64,000 bases of DNA. Source: Rhodococcus triatomae. Its GTDB lineage: Bacteria > Actinomycetota > Actinomycetes > Mycobacteriales > Mycobacteriaceae. The notes beneath the pieces were generated by a model. The model was not told the DNA's origin and ran no database searches. It saw only the letters and a list, made by a program, of their open reading frames with translations. How positions within the stretch are numbered: position 1 is the stretch's first letter; the number at the start of each line of letters is the position of its first letter. The stretch covers positions 1,612,001 through 1,676,000 of the forward strand of contig NZ_CP048814.1 in the NCBI RefSeq assembly GCF_014217785.1. The letters are read 5' to 3'. Positions 1 to 10,072 of this stretch are shown here, piece after piece. The position numbers and the translations under genes are program-made.

Positions 1-2
1 CC

Positions 3-1121
3 TACCTCGCATCCCACGCATTCGTCGTCCTCGGCCTCAAACTGTGGCCGGGGCTGGCCGATTGGGCGGACGTCGAGATCCACGGCTTCCTCGGGCTCTC
101 GGCGCTGGGCTGGGCCGGCTTCCTGGCCATGTGGGTGCTGCAGGCACTGGTGTTCTGGCGTGGCATGGAGAGCATTCGCAAGTTCATCGACTTCTGCGGC
201 CCCGCCGTCTACGTCGTGATGCTCCTTCTCGCCGGCTACCTGATCAGCCGGGCCGGTTGGTCGAACGTCAGCCTCAATCTGAGCGACGTCAGCTACACGG
301 GGCTCTCGGCGGTCCCCGTCGTCCTCGGGGCCATCGCCCTCGTCGTGTCCTACTTCTCCGGACCGATGCTCAATTTCGGCGACTTCTCCCGGTACGGAAA
401 GAGTTTCGACGCGGTGAAGCGGGGCAACTTCCTCGGGCTGCCGGTCAATTTCCTGTTCTTCTCCGTCCTCACCGTCGTGACCGCCTCGGCGACGCTGCCG
501 GTGTACGGGCAGCTGATCACCGACCCGGTCGAGACCGTCGCCCAGATGGACAGCATCTTCGCGGTGGCGCTCGGCCTGCTCACGTTCATCGTCGCGACGA
601 TCGGCATCAACATCGTCGCCAACTTCGTCTCCCCCGCCTTCGACTTCTCGAACGTCTCGCCGCAGCGCATCAGCTGGCGGACGGGCGGCATGATCGCGGC
701 GGTCGGCTCCGTGCTCATCACCCCGTGGAACCTCTACAACAACCCCGAGGTCATTCACTACACACTCGAGACGCTGGGCGCGTTCATCGGCCCCCTGTTC
801 GGTGTCCTCATCGCGGACTACTACCTGATCCGCCGCCAGAAGATCGTCGTCGACGACCTGTACACGATGTCGGAGTCGGGAACCTACTGGTTCCGCCACG
901 GATTCAACCCTATTGCGGTGCTCGCCACCGCGGTGGGCGCACTGACCGCCGTGATCCCGGTGCTCCTGCAGGCCGAGCCGTTCGGGATCGCGGTGTGGGG
1001 CATGGCCGGGGCCGCACAATTCTCCTGGTTCATCGGGATGGGAGTCGGCCTGGTGGTGTTCACCGCGCTGTCGATGCGAACGGCGGCGAACGCCCCGGTA
1101 CGGACCGGGGTACAGGGCTGA
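3..1121 (+). CDS. NCS1-family nucleobase/allantoin permease (5' end missing)
   Basis: The reading frame is open from the window edge and ends with TGA at 1119, leaving about 372 residues; the N-terminal helices lie upstream. The protein is strongly hydrophobic, with about ten membrane segments visible, and it carries features of NCS1 cation:nucleobase symporters such as a YFSGPMLNFGDFSRYGKS-type loop and an ITPWNLYNNP segment. NCS1 proteins import purines, pyrimidines, hydantoins or allantoin. The gene lies 3 nt before a racemase and at the head of a urate pathway operon, so uptake of a purine or ureide substrate is inferred. The exact substrate cannot be read from the sequence. It is not the NCS2 xanthine/uracil type. 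Confidence 0.85.
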   Translation, partial: YLASHAFVVLGLKLWPGLADWADVEIHGFLGLSALGWAGFLAMWVLQALVFWRGMESIRKFIDFCGPAVYVVMLLLAGYLISRAGWSNVSLNLSDVSYTGLSAVPVVLGAIALVVSYFSGPMLNFGDFSRYGKSFDAVKRGNFLGLPVNFLFFSVLTVVTASATLPVYGQLITDPVETVAQMDSIFAVALGLLTFIVATIGINIVANFVSPAFDFSNVSPQRISWRTGGMIAAVGSVLITPWNLYNNPEVIHYTLETLGAFIGPLFGVLIADYYLIRRQKIVVDDLYTMSESGTYWFRHGFNPIAVLATAVGALTAVIPVLLQAEPFGIAVWGMAGAAQFSWFIGMGVGLVVFTALSMRTAANAPVRTGVQG

Positions 1122-1124
1122 ATC

Positions 1125-1853
1125 GTGCGCATCCTGGTCGTCAATCCCAACACCACCGCGTCGATGACCACCACCATCGGCGAGTGCGCCCGGGCCGTCG
1201 CCGGCCCGGGCACGCTCGTCGAGGCGGTCACCTCGTCCGCGGGACCACCGTCGATCGAGAGCCACTACGACGAGGCTCTGAGCGTTCCCGGGATCCTCGA
1301 AGCGGTCGCCCGCGGCGAATCCGCCGGAGCGGACGGATACGTCATCGCCTGTTTCGGTGACCCGGGGCTCGATGCCGCGCGGGAGGTCGCCGCCGGCCCC
1401 GTCGTGGGAATCGCCGAGGCCGCGATGCACACGGCGAGCCTTCTGGGCCGGGGTTTCAGCGTGGTCACCACACTCGCGCGGACCCGCGGACGAGCCTGGG
1501 AGCTCGCCGAGCGGTACGGAATGCACAGGTTCTGCCGGGGAGTCCACGCCTGCGACATCCCCGTCCTCGACCTCGACCGCGATCCCGACGCGGCCAAGGT
1601 GATCACCGAGGCGTGCCGGGACGCGCTCGAGCACGACGGATCGGACGCCCTGGTACTCGGGTGCGCCGGTATGGCGGACCTGTGTTCCCGCGTGTCCCGC
1701 GAACTCGGTGTCCCCGTCGTGGACGGTGTCGCGGCCGCGACCCTCACCGTGCAGTCGTTGATCACGCAGGGACTCTCGACGGGGTCGCGCGGCGAGTTCG
1801 CGTCTCCCCCGACCAAGCAGTACACGGGATTCCTCGACCGATTCGGGCGGTGA
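1125..1853 (+). CDS. Asp/Glu/hydantoin racemase family protein (allantoin or hydantoin racemase)
   Basis: The GTG start lies 3 nt after the permease stop. The 242-residue product opens with RILVVNPNT, the usual N-terminus of hydantoin racemases. It has the two expected active-site cysteines in IACFGDPGL (Cys76) and VLGCAGM (Cys180), which work as an acid/base pair to invert a carbon centre without cofactor. In this operon the likely substrate is allantoin or a related hydantoin, since uricase pathways need (S)-allantoin while spontaneous chemistry gives a racemate. Hydantoin, aspartate or another ureide remain possible. Length is normal for the family. Confidence 0.82.
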   Translation: MRILVVNPNTTASMTTTIGECARAVAGPGTLVEAVTSSAGPPSIESHYDEALSVPGILEAVARGESAGADGYVIACFGDPGLDAAREVAAGPVVGIAEAAMHTASLLGRGFSVVTTLARTRGRAWELAERYGMHRFCRGVHACDIPVLDLDRDPDAAKVITEACRDALEHDGSDALVLGCAGMADLCSRVSRELGVPVVDGVAAATLTVQSLITQGLSTGSRGEFASPPTKQYTGFLDRFGR

Positions 1854-1995
1854 TGCCCCGTTAGCGACGCCGAAACGAACCGGAAACACGGGCTTCCTAC
1901 ATTCGAGGTCACGTTGCCCATGGCTGAAACGAGCAACCGGCGGACCGCGTTCGGCGGACGCGAACCAGCCGCACCTGCCTCGAGAACCAGGAGAC

Positions 1996-3366
1996 ATGCG
2001 GATGGACACTTTCCCCATCACCCGGCCCGGCCCCGTCCGGCGGGTCCGTGACGTCACCGTCTACGCGGCCGGCCAGTGGGTGCCGCACCGCGACGTGCTC
2101 GTCGCCGACGGCACGATCGTCGAGATCGCGCCCGCAGACCTGGAGCCCCGAGACGGCGACCTCGACGGTTCCGGCGGCCACCTGATCCCCGGCTTCGTCA
2201 ACACCCACACCCACCTGCAACAGTCCGTGATGCGTGGCATCGGCGAGGGACAGCCACTGCTGAACTGGCTCCTCACCGTGGGCGAGGAGACCGCAGCGAT
2301 CACTCCCGAGCGCGCCTATCTCGCCGCCGTCGCCGGCAGCCTCGATGCCCTGCGCAGCGGGACCACGGCGCTCGTGGAGCACATGTGGCCGCATCCGTCC
2401 GAGGAGGTACACGCCGCCGTCCTGCGGGCCCTCGACGACACCGGGGTGCGGGCACTGTTGGGGCGGGGTGTCGCGGATCGGCCGGACGCCTCCCGCAAGT
2501 GGGGAATGGACCCGCGGCTGCTGCAACCTCTCGGCGAGATCCTCGAACACACCGAACGACTCGCGACCGCGGCGCGTGGCACCCGGGTGCAGGTGGGCCT
2601 GGCGGTGCCGAATCCCCGGTGCCTGACCCCCGAGGGCATGACGGCCGTACGCGAGTTCGCGCAGCACCGGGCGATGACGGTGTCCATCCACCTGCTCGAG
2701 ACCACCACGGACGACACGATGTGCCGAGAGCATGCCGGCCGGGGCGCCGTCGACCATCTCGACGCCCACGGGTTCCTCTGGGACCGGGTGCTCGCCGTGC
2801 ACTGCTGCGAACTCGACGCCCACGGCCGGGAACTCCTGGCCCGGCGCGGTGTGGCGGTCTCCTACAACCCGATGAGCAACATGCGACTCGGCAGCGGCGT
2901 CGCACCGATCCCCGAGATGCTGGAGGCGGGCATCGACGTCGGACTCGGGGTGGACGGGGCAGCCAGCAACGACACCCAGGACATGCTCGAGACACTGCGT
3001 ATCGGCTCGTACGTCCAACGGGCCCTGCACCGGAAGGCCGATCTGTTCGGCTTCGACACCATGATGTCGCTCGCGACGGACGGCGCGAACACGACGCTCG
3101 GAATGGCGCCCCGACCGGGCGGGGTCGCGGTCGGCGATCCGGCAGACCTCACCCTGATCCGGTTCGAGCGGGACTTCGGCTGCCTGCCCGTACGCGACCC
3201 GGGTGCGTCCCTGCTGACCACCGGCAGCCGACAGATCGTCGACACCGTCCTCGTGGCGGGCGAGCCGGTGATCCGGGACGGGCGCAGCACCCGGATCGAC
3301 GAGACCGCGTTGGTTTCCCGGCTCTCGGACCTCGCCCCCGGAGTGCTCGCGGGAGTGCACGGATGA
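1996..3366 (+). CDS. Amidohydrolase-family aminohydrolase (guanine/SAH-deaminase-like)
   Basis: This 456-residue protein belongs to the ATZ/TRZ/guanine deaminase branch of the metal-dependent amidohydrolases. The metal-binding HTH is at residues 71-73 (GFVNTHTH). Further ligands appear in SIHLLE, AVHCCEL and VDGAASND. An AGGAG-like ribosome site at about 1988 supports the ATG at 1996; a second ATG at 2002 is possible. The stop overlaps the start of the next gene as ATGA. Family members deaminate guanine, 8-oxoguanine, S-adenosylhomocysteine or triazines. Together with the paralogue at 5159 it makes two purine-type deaminases in one operon, so guanine or a modified purine is a reasonable guess. 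The substrate is not proven. Confidence 0.8.
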   Translation: MRMDTFPITRPGPVRRVRDVTVYAAGQWVPHRDVLVADGTIVEIAPADLEPRDGDLDGSGGHLIPGFVNTHTHLQQSVMRGIGEGQPLLNWLLTVGEETAAITPERAYLAAVAGSLDALRSGTTALVEHMWPHPSEEVHAAVLRALDDTGVRALLGRGVADRPDASRKWGMDPRLLQPLGEILEHTERLATAARGTRVQVGLAVPNPRCLTPEGMTAVREFAQHRAMTVSIHLLETTTDDTMCREHAGRGAVDHLDAHGFLWDRVLAVHCCELDAHGRELLARRGVAVSYNPMSNMRLGSGVAPIPEMLEAGIDVGLGVDGAASNDTQDMLETLRIGSYVQRALHRKADLFGFDTMMSLATDGANTTLGMAPRPGGVAVGDPADLTLIRFERDFGCLPVRDPGASLLTTGSRQIVDTVLVAGEPVIRDGRSTRIDETALVSRLSDLAPGVLAGVHG

Positions 3367-3887
3367 CGGCGGCGACCACCCGTTTCGACGATCTCACCGA
3401 GGACGAGGCCGTCGCGACCCTGCTGGCCTGCTGCGCGTCCCCGCAGTGGGCCGCACGGATCGCCGCCGCACGTCCCTACGCCGATCTCGGCGCCCTGCTC
3501 GAGTACGCGGACACCGTGCTGACGAACCTGCCGGACTCCGAGATCGACGCCGCACTCGCAGGTCACCCCCGGATCGGTGACCGCCCGGACAACGCCGCCT
3601 CCGCACGCGAGCAGTCGGCGGTGACGGATGCGGACCGTGCCGTCCTCGCCGACCTCCGGGAGGCGAACGAGCAGTACGAGCGCACCTTCGGGCACGTCTA
3701 TCTCGTGTGCGCCAGCGGGCGCACCGCGGAGGAACTGCTCGCCGTACTCCGCACCCGTCTCGGCCACGACGCCGCAACCGAAAGGCTCATCCTCCGAGAC
3801 GAACTCGTGAAGATCACCCGACTACGACTGACCCGGATGGCCACCGACGACGAGTTCCTCCCCGACCCCGACCGGAAGCAGACATGA
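3363..3887 (+). CDS. uraD: 2-oxo-4-hydroxy-4-carboxy-5-ureidoimidazoline (OHCU) decarboxylase
   Basis: The 174-residue protein is a stand-alone UraD. The family signature AGHPRIGD is present, with the catalytic histidine at about residue 68. UraD catalyses the last step from urate to (S)-allantoin by decarboxylating OHCU, the product of HIU hydrolase. The ATG overlaps the upstream stop by ATGA, and its own stop overlaps the next start the same way, so it is translationally coupled to uraH and uricase. In Bacillus this domain is fused to uricase in PucL; here it is separate. A longer open frame extends upstream but overlaps the amidohydrolase and is not coding. Confidence 0.93.
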   Translation: MTAATTRFDDLTEDEAVATLLACCASPQWAARIAAARPYADLGALLEYADTVLTNLPDSEIDAALAGHPRIGDRPDNAASAREQSAVTDADRAVLADLREANEQYERTFGHVYLVCASGRTAEELLAVLRTRLGHDAATERLILRDELVKITRLRLTRMATDDEFLPDPDRKQT

Positions 3888-4213
3888 GCACGACCCTGAG
3901 CACACACGTACTCGACGCCACCTCGGGCGCCCCGGCGGCCGCGGTCGCCGTACGCCTCGAGTCCCGCGACGGCGAGGTACTCGCGCGCGCCGAGACCGAC
4001 GCCGACGGGCGGATCGCCGAACTCGCGCCGGCCGGCCTCGTCGCCGGTGTCCATCGCCTGGTGTTCGACACCGGCGCCTACTTCACCGATCGAGGCGTCG
4101 AGCACTTCCATCCCGAGGTCGTCGTCACCTTCCGGATCGACGACCCGGAGCGGGGACACCACGTCCCACTCCTCCTGTCCCCCTTCGCCTACTCGACCTA
4201 TCGCGGGAGCTGA
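3884..4213 (+). CDS. uraH: 5-hydroxyisourate hydrolase (transthyretin-like)
   Basis: The 109-residue product starts STTLSTHVLDATSG and ends SPFAYSTYRGS. The terminal Y-R-G-S is the diagnostic tetrad of HIU hydrolases and separates them from transthyretin. It hydrolyses 5-hydroxyisourate, the product of urate oxidase, to OHCU. The gene overlaps uraD by 4 nt and lies 1 nt before the uricase start, so the three urate-to-allantoin enzymes are made together. Confidence 0.95.
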   Translation: MSTTLSTHVLDATSGAPAAAVAVRLESRDGEVLARAETDADGRIAELAPAGLVAGVHRLVFDTGAYFTDRGVEHFHPEVVVTFRIDDPERGHHVPLLLSPFAYSTYRGS

Positions 4214-4214
4214 C

Positions 4215-5159
4215 ATGACCATGGTGACCGGCCGCTCGGAACTGACCGGAGAGATCGTTCTCGGTGCCAACCAGTACGGGAAGGCGGAGAATCGAGTCGT
4301 CCGTATCACGCGGGACACGCCCCGGCACGAGATCCGCGACATGAACGTGACCACCTGCCTACGGGGCGAATTCGCCGATGCCTACCTGACCGGCGACCAG
4401 GGTGCGGTGCTGCCCACCGACACCCAGAAGAACACGGCGTACTCGTACGCGAAGGAGAAGGGCGTCGACTCCATCGAGGACTACGCCCTCGCGCTGGCAC
4501 GCCACTTCGTCGACGACATCGGCCCGGTGACGAGCGCACGGGTCGAGGTCGAGGAGTACGCGTGGCAACGCGTCGTCGTCGACGGCACCGAGCACGACCA
4601 CACCTGGATCAGGCAGGGGCAGGAAACCCGCACCGCGGCAGTGACCGTCGACGACACCGGGGCATGGGTCGTCAGCGGATTGAAGGATCTGGTGATCCTC
4701 AAGTCGACCGGCAGCGAGTTCTCCGGCTTCCTGTCCGACGGCTACACGACGCTGCCTCCCACCGACGACCGGATGATGGCGACCTCGCTGGTGATGCAGT
4801 GGCGGCACACCGCGGGGGCGGGCGAAGCCGGCTCCGTCGACTGGAACGACGTCTACCGCGGCGTCCGGGAGACGGCCGTCGGGGTGTTCGCGAACCTGCA
4901 TTCGCTGGCCCTGCAGCAGACCCTCTTCCAGATGGGTAAGGCAATCCTCGAGCGATATCCGGACATCGCGGAGGTACGGCTCTCCGCCCCCAACAAGCAC
5001 CATTTCGACTACGACCTGGGTCGCTTCGGAGTGGAGAACCGCGGAGAGGTGTTCCACGCGGACGACCGCCCCTACGGATTGATCCAGGCCACCGTGGAAC
5101 GGTCCGACGCCCCGGACGCCGGACCCGCCTGGCGTCCGTACGCCGGATGGCTGTCCTGA
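4215..5159 (+). CDS. Urate oxidase (uricase)
   Basis: This 314-residue protein carries uricase motifs: GANQYGKAENRVVRI near the N-terminus, the TDTQKNTAYSYAKEKG segment with the catalytic Thr/Lys region, and the NKHHFDYDLGRFG motif near the C-terminus. Uricase oxidises urate with O2 to 5-hydroxyisourate without a cofactor. The ATG at 4215 is 1 nt after the uraH stop. A start further upstream in this frame would overlap uraH completely and is rejected. Full length for the bacterial enzyme. Confidence 0.96.
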   Translation: MTMVTGRSELTGEIVLGANQYGKAENRVVRITRDTPRHEIRDMNVTTCLRGEFADAYLTGDQGAVLPTDTQKNTAYSYAKEKGVDSIEDYALALARHFVDDIGPVTSARVEVEEYAWQRVVVDGTEHDHTWIRQGQETRTAAVTVDDTGAWVVSGLKDLVILKSTGSEFSGFLSDGYTTLPPTDDRMMATSLVMQWRHTAGAGEAGSVDWNDVYRGVRETAVGVFANLHSLALQQTLFQMGKAILERYPDIAEVRLSAPNKHHFDYDLGRFGVENRGEVFHADDRPYGLIQATVERSDAPDAGPAWRPYAGWLS

Positions 5160-6544
5160 TGGACAGCCGTCCCCCGATGATCGCGGTGGACCGTCCCACC
5201 GTGATCACCGGTGCCTACGTGGCGACGGTCGATCCGGACCGCACCGAACACCCGCGGGGATACGTGGTGTTCCGAGACAACCGGATCACCGAGGTGGGTG
5301 CCGGGGACCCGCCGGCGGTCGACGGCGCCCGCGTCGTGGACGGCCGCGGTTGCCTGCTCACACCCGGCCTCGTGAACACCCATCATCACCTGTACCAGTG
5401 GATCACCCGGGGTCTCGCCGCCGACTCGACGCTCTTCCAGTGGCTGACCACGCTCTACCCGGTCTGGGCCGGCATCGACGCCGACCTGGTGCGGACGGCC
5501 GCCACCGGTGGACTGTCCCGGCTCGCCCGCACCGGATGCACCACCAGTACCGACCACCACTACGTGGTGCCCCGCGATGCCGGAGACGTGTTCGCCGCGG
5601 AGATCGACGCGGCCGCGGCCGTCGGACTCCGATTCCATCCCTGCCGCGGATCGATGGACCTCGGCCGCAGTGACGGCGGGCTGCCACCCGACTCGATCGT
5701 CGAGGATCTCGACGACATCCTGAAGGGAACCCAGCAGGCGATCGAACGCTGGCACGACCCGACCCCGGATTCGATGCTGCGGATCGCGGTGGCACCTTGC
5801 TCACCGTTCTCCGTCACCGCGGATCTGCTGCGTGAGTCCGCCGACCTGGCCCGCACCGCGGGTGTGCGGCTGCACACCCACCTCGCGGAGACCGTCGACG
5901 AACTCGACTACTGCCGAGAGCATTTCGATGCGACCCCGGTCGAGTACATGCAGCAGCTCGGCTGGGTCGGAGAGGACGTCTGGTTCGCACACGCGGTGCA
6001 TCTCGACGACCCGGCTGTCGCCGTGATGACGACGACCGGCACCGGAGCGGCGCACTGCCCCACCTCGAATGCCCGACTGGGTGCCGGCATCGCACGCGCG
6101 AAGGATCTGCACACCGCCGGAGTACCACTCGGCCTGGGCGTGGACGGAGCCGCCAGCAACGAGGCCGCCAGCATGCTCGAGGAAGCCCGGCATGCATTGC
6201 TGTTCGCCCGCGCCCGCGGGGGCCCGCAGGAGATGACGGTGCGTACCGCACTCGAGCTCGCAACATTCGGCGGCGCACGCGTCCTCGGCCGGGAGCGGGA
6301 GCTCGGGTCGATCGAGCCGGGAAAACTCGCCGATCTGGCGCTGTGGCGGCTGGACACACCGGCACACGCCGGAATCACCGATCCGGTGGCGGCGCTCGTC
6401 CTCGGAGCGACTCCACCCCTGCGCGGTCTGTGGGTGAACGGCGACGTCGTCGTCGAGGACGACCGGGTGGTCATGGTGGACGAGGAGCAGGTGGCCCTGG
6501 ACGTGGCCCGGGCGCACCGTGAACTGCTCCGGAAGGCCGGGTGA
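5159..6544 (+). CDS. 8-oxoguanine deaminase-like amidohydrolase
   Basis: The start is uncertain. The ATG at 5159 overlaps the uricase stop as TGATG; an in-frame ATG at 5147 would add four residues. From 5159 the protein has 461 residues. Metal ligands are seen in LVNTHHHLYQW (His75-77), HTHLAETVDE, AHAVHLDD and GVDGAASNE. The segment FQWLTTLYPVW after the HHH motif and the sequence APCSPFSVT are typical of 8-oxoguanine deaminases, which convert 8-oxoguanine to urate and ammonia. That would feed oxidised guanine straight into the uricase branch encoded immediately upstream. Other aminohydrolase substrates such as guanine are possible. Confidence 0.85.
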   Translation: MDSRPPMIAVDRPTVITGAYVATVDPDRTEHPRGYVVFRDNRITEVGAGDPPAVDGARVVDGRGCLLTPGLVNTHHHLYQWITRGLAADSTLFQWLTTLYPVWAGIDADLVRTAATGGLSRLARTGCTTSTDHHYVVPRDAGDVFAAEIDAAAAVGLRFHPCRGSMDLGRSDGGLPPDSIVEDLDDILKGTQQAIERWHDPTPDSMLRIAVAPCSPFSVTADLLRESADLARTAGVRLHTHLAETVDELDYCREHFDATPVEYMQQLGWVGEDVWFAHAVHLDDPAVAVMTTTGTGAAHCPTSNARLGAGIARAKDLHTAGVPLGLGVDGAASNEAASMLEEARHALLFARARGGPQEMTVRTALELATFGGARVLGRERELGSIEPGKLADLALWRLDTPAHAGITDPVAALVLGATPPLRGLWVNGDVVVEDDRVVMVDEEQVALDVARAHRELLRKAG

Positions 6545-6548
6545 ACGA

Positions 6549-7361
6549 GTGGATCTGTCGTTCGTCACCGAAGTCGCCTCGCCCCGCCGGCGCGAGGACC
6601 TGCCGCCGCCGCGTCCGGGCACCGCGTTCCTCGCCGGCGGCACCTGGGTGTACTCGGAGCCACAACCGGCCGTGGACCGACTGGTCGATCTGACGGCCCT
6701 CGACTGGCCCGCCGTCACGACATCCGAATCGGGGCTCACGATCTCCGCCACCTGCACGATCGAAACACTCTGCGCTGTCCGACTTCCCGAGAATTGGTCC
6801 GGCGCGCGCGCCTTCCGGAGTTGCGCGGACGCACTGCTCGCATCGTGGAAGATCTGGCACACCGCCACCGTCGGCGGCAATCTGGCGTTGAGCCTGCCCG
6901 CCGGGGCGATGATCGCCGCCTGCTGCGCCCTCGACGCCACCCTGACGATCTGGACGCCCGACGGCAGCGAGTACCACCTCCCGGCCGAGGCGTTCGTCAC
7001 CGGCGTGGGAACCAATGTCCTCCGGCCCGGGGAGATTCTGCGCTCCATCACGATCGGGTCGGCGGCGCTGTGCGGGCGAGTCGCCGTCCGCAAGGTCGCC
7101 TATGCCCCGCTGGGGCGGTCGGGGGCCCTCCTCGTCGCCCGGCACGGGACGGACGGGAGCTGGACCCTCGTGGTCACGGCCGGCACCGTACGGCCGCATC
7201 TGCTCCGCTTCCCGGAGCCGCCCACCGCGAGTGAGCTTTCCGAAACCCTCGCGGCCACCGTGGCGCCCACGGACTATCTCACCGACGCCCACGGCACCGC
7301 ATCGTGGCGGCGGCACGTGACGGCACTACTGGCAGAGGAGATCCGGGAGGAGCTGACGTGA
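6549..7361 (+). CDS. Xanthine dehydrogenase family FAD-binding subunit
   Basis: The chosen GTG start at 6549 is 4 nt after the preceding stop and gives 270 residues (VDLSFVTEV). Typical FAD-domain features are [13 protein letters not shown] near the N-terminus, the [13 protein letters not shown] motif that contacts the flavin, and [13 protein letters not shown] before the C-terminal CO-dehydrogenase-flavoprotein-like part. This is the medium subunit of a molybdenum hydroxylase that passes electrons from the iron-sulfur clusters to NAD+ or another acceptor. Its stop overlaps the GTG of the next gene by 4 nt. The position in a urate operon points to hypoxanthine/xanthine oxidation. Confidence 0.87.
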   Translation: MDLSFVTEVASPRRREDLPPPRPGTAFLAGGTWVYSEPQPAVDRLVDLTALDWPAVTTSESGLTISATCTIETLCAVRLPENWSGARAFRSCADALLASWKIWHTATVGGNLALSLPAGAMIAACCALDATLTIWTPDGSEYHLPAEAFVTGVGTNVLRPGEILRSITIGSAALCGRVAVRKVAYAPLGRSGALLVARHGTDGSWTLVVTAGTVRPHLLRFPEPPTASELSETLAATVAPTDYLTDAHGTASWRRHVTALLAEEIREELT

Positions 7362-10072
7362 AGTTCACGGTGGACGGCACCATGATCGACACCCGGCCCC
7401 GTCCCGGGCAGTGCCTGCGCACGTTGCTCCGCGACCACCGGATCCACTCGGTGAAGAAGGGCTGCGATGCCGGGGACTGCGGTGCCTGCACGGTCCTGCT
7501 CGACGGTGCACCGGTGCACTCGTGCCTGATCCCCGCGCACCGGGTCGAGGGAGCGACGGTGACGACCGCCGCCGGACTCGGCACCGACACCGGCCTCCAC
7601 CCCGTGCAGAGGCAGTTCGCCGAGGCCGCGGGCTTCCAGTGCGGGTTCTGCACCGCGGGAATGGTGGTCACCGCCGCCGCGCTCGACGACGAGCAGAAGG
7701 CAGATCTGCCGTGCGCGCTCAAGGGAAACCTGTGTCGATGCACCGGGTACCGGGCGATTCGAGATGCGATCGCCGGGACGTCCGTGGTCGAAGACGACGG
7801 TGCCGGCACCTCTGCCGGCCGGTCGTTGCCCGCGCCCGCCACCGAACGCGTCGTCACCGGGACGGAGCCCTACACCCTGGATTTCTCCCGGGCGGACACG
7901 CTGCACGTCCAGGTGCTCGGAAGCCCGCACCCGCACGCCCGCATCGTCTCGATCGACACCACCACCGCGCGAGCACTTCCGGGCGTACATGCCGTCCTCA
8001 CCCATCTCGATTCCCCGGACGTGCCGTTCTCCACCGCCCGGCACGAACACCGCACCGACGACCCCGACGATACGTATGTATTCGACCGCACCCTCCGGTT
8101 CGTCGGGCAGCGAGTGGCCGCCGTGGTGGCCGAATCCGTGGATGTCGCCCGGCGCGCGCTGACGCTCCTCGACGTCGAGTACGAGGTCCTGCCTGCGGTC
8201 TTCGATCCGGAGGCAGCGACCGAGCCGGGCGCGCCCCTGCTGCATGCGGACAAGGACGTCGCCGCCCGGATCGCGGACCCGTCACGCAATCTGGTGGCCG
8301 AGACCCACGGCGAGACAGGTGATGTCACAGCCGCCCTGGCGTCGGCACGGAACGCGAGCCGGCCCGGTGCCGTCGTCGAGGGAGTGTGGCACACCCAGCG
8401 AGTCCAGCACGCTCACCTCGAAACGCACGCGGCGACGGGGTGGATCGACGCGGACGGGCGGCTCACCCTCCGCAGCAGTACACAGGTCCCCTTCCTGGTG
8501 CGCGACGAACTCGCCCACGTCTTCTCCCTGGATCGTTCCCGGGTCCGCGTGTTCGCGGCCCGTGTCGGAGGAGGCTTCGGCGGCAAGCAGGAGATGCTGG
8601 TCGAAGATCTCGTGGCCCTCGCGGTGCTACGCACCGGACGCACCGTGCAGTACGAGTTCTCCCGCGCCGACCAGTTCACGATCGCCCCGTGCCGGCACCC
8701 GATGCGGATCGCGGTGCGGGCGGCGGCGGACGCGCAGGGGATGCTCACCGCACTCGCCGTGGACCTGCTCTCGGATGCCGGGGCGTACGGTAACCACTCG
8801 CCCGGGGTGATGTTCCACGCCGTCGGCGAATCGGTGGCGCTGTACCGGTGCCCGAACAAGAAGGTCGACGCCCGGGCGGTGTACACCAACAACATTCCGT
8901 CCGGCGCGTTCCGTGGCTACGGCCTCGGCCAGGTGATCTTCGCCGTGGAGTCGGCCATGGACCAGCTCGCCGCCGAACTGGGTATCGACCCGTTCGAGTT
9001 CCGTCGCCGGAACGTCATCGTGCCGGGCGATCCGTTCGTCGATGCACACGTGCAGGACGGAGACCTCTCGTACGGGAGCTACGGACTGGACCAGTGCCTC
9101 GATCTCGCCGAGGCGGCGCTGCGGCGCGGCAACGGAGTTGCCGCCCCGCCCGGGCCTCGGTGGCAGACCGGCGAGGGCATGGCGGCATCGTTGATCGCGA
9201 CCGTCCCGCCGCGGGGCCACTTCGCCGATGCCACCTGCACCCTCACTCCCGAGGGCCGGTACGAACTACGTGTCGGCACCGCCGAATTCGGCAACGGCAC
9301 CGTCACGGTGCATGCCCAGCTGGCCGCCACCCTGCTCGGCACGACAGCCGATGCGATCACCGTGCTGCACGCGGACACCGACGTCGCCGAGCACGACACC
9401 GGCGCGTTCGGCTCGGCGGGCACCGTGGTCGCGGGCAAGGCGGTGCAGGCCGCCTGTACGGCCCTGCGCGAACTCCTGACCACCCGGGCTCGCCGTCTCA
9501 CAGGAGCGACACAGGACACGGGGGTGGTGATGACCCCCGACGGTGTCTCGATCGGCGACCGCCGGGTGTCGTTCGCCGAACTGACCGCCGACGGACCGCT
9601 GCACGCACGCGGCGACAACGACGGCAGCCCACGATCGGTGGTGTTCAACGTCCAGGCATTCCGGGTGGCGGTCGACACCGGAACGGGCGAGATCCGGATC
9701 CTCCAGTCGATCCAGGCCGCCGACGCCGGGGTGGTGCTGAACCCGCAGCAGTGCCGCGGCCAGGTCGAGGGTGGGGTCGCGCAGGCGATCGGAACCGCAC
9801 TGTACGAGGAGATGCGGAGCGAGGACGGACGCGTCACGACGACGGCACTGCGCAACTACCACCTCCCCCAGTACGCGGACGTCCCGGACACGGAGGTGTA
9901 CTTCGCCGACACCTACGACGTGCTGGGGCCGAACGGAGCCAAGTCGATGAGCGAGTCACCGTACAACCCGGTGGCACCGGCATTGGCGAATGCCGTCGCC
10001 GATGCCACCGGCGCCCGATTGCGCCGCCTTCCGATGACGCCCGCCCGCGTGTGGGCCGCGCTCAGCGACTGA
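7358..10072 (+). CDS. Xanthine dehydrogenase-type protein, fused [2Fe-2S] and molybdopterin domains
   Basis: The GTG start overlaps the FAD gene; the protein has 904 residues. Residues 1-160 are the two [2Fe-2S] domains: a plant-type cluster with Cys36, Cys41, Cys44 and Cys56, then QCGFCTAGM and CRCTGY for the second cluster. The rest is the molybdenum-binding domain with [20 protein letters not shown] (substrate-binding arginine), and SMSESPYNP near the C-terminus, where the glutamate lines up with the catalytic Glu of xanthine dehydrogenases. In many bacteria these are separate subunits; here small and large subunits are fused while FAD stays separate. No XdhC maturation factor is seen nearby. 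Its 3' end overlaps the convergent exporter gene by 11 nt. Confidence 0.88.
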   Translation: MKFTVDGTMIDTRPRPGQCLRTLLRDHRIHSVKKGCDAGDCGACTVLLDGAPVHSCLIPAHRVEGATVTTAAGLGTDTGLHPVQRQFAEAAGFQCGFCTAGMVVTAAALDDEQKADLPCALKGNLCRCTGYRAIRDAIAGTSVVEDDGAGTSAGRSLPAPATERVVTGTEPYTLDFSRADTLHVQVLGSPHPHARIVSIDTTTARALPGVHAVLTHLDSPDVPFSTARHEHRTDDPDDTYVFDRTLRFVGQRVAAVVAESVDVARRALTLLDVEYEVLPAVFDPEAATEPGAPLLHADKDVAARIADPSRNLVAETHGETGDVTAALASARNASRPGAVVEGVWHTQRVQHAHLETHAATGWIDADGRLTLRSSTQVPFLVRDELAHVFSLDRSRVRVFAARVGGGFGGKQEMLVEDLVALAVLRTGRTVQYEFSRADQFTIAPCRHPMRIAVRAAADAQGMLTALAVDLLSDAGAYGNHSPGVMFHAVGESVALYRCPNKKVDARAVYTNNIPSGAFRGYGLGQVIFAVESAMDQLAAELGIDPFEFRRRNVIVPGDPFVDAHVQDGDLSYGSYGLDQCLDLAEAALRRGNGVAAPPGPRWQTGEGMAASLIATVPPRGHFADATCTLTPEGRYELRVGTAEFGNGTVTVHAQLAATLLGTTADAITVLHADTDVAEHDTGAFGSAGTVVAGKAVQAACTALRELLTTRARRLTGATQDTGVVMTPDGVSIGDRRVSFAELTADGPLHARGDNDGSPRSVVFNVQAFRVAVDTGTGEIRILQSIQAADAGVVLNPQQCRGQVEGGVAQAIGTALYEEMRSEDGRVTTTALRNYHLPQYADVPDTEVYFADTYDVLGPNGAKSMSESPYNPVAPALANAVADATGARLRRLPMTPARVWAALSD

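Noticed and set aside
2076..3887. A 603-codon open frame over the first amidohydrolase
   Set aside because: The part before 3363 is out-of-frame Arg/Pro-rich shadow; only the end is uraD.
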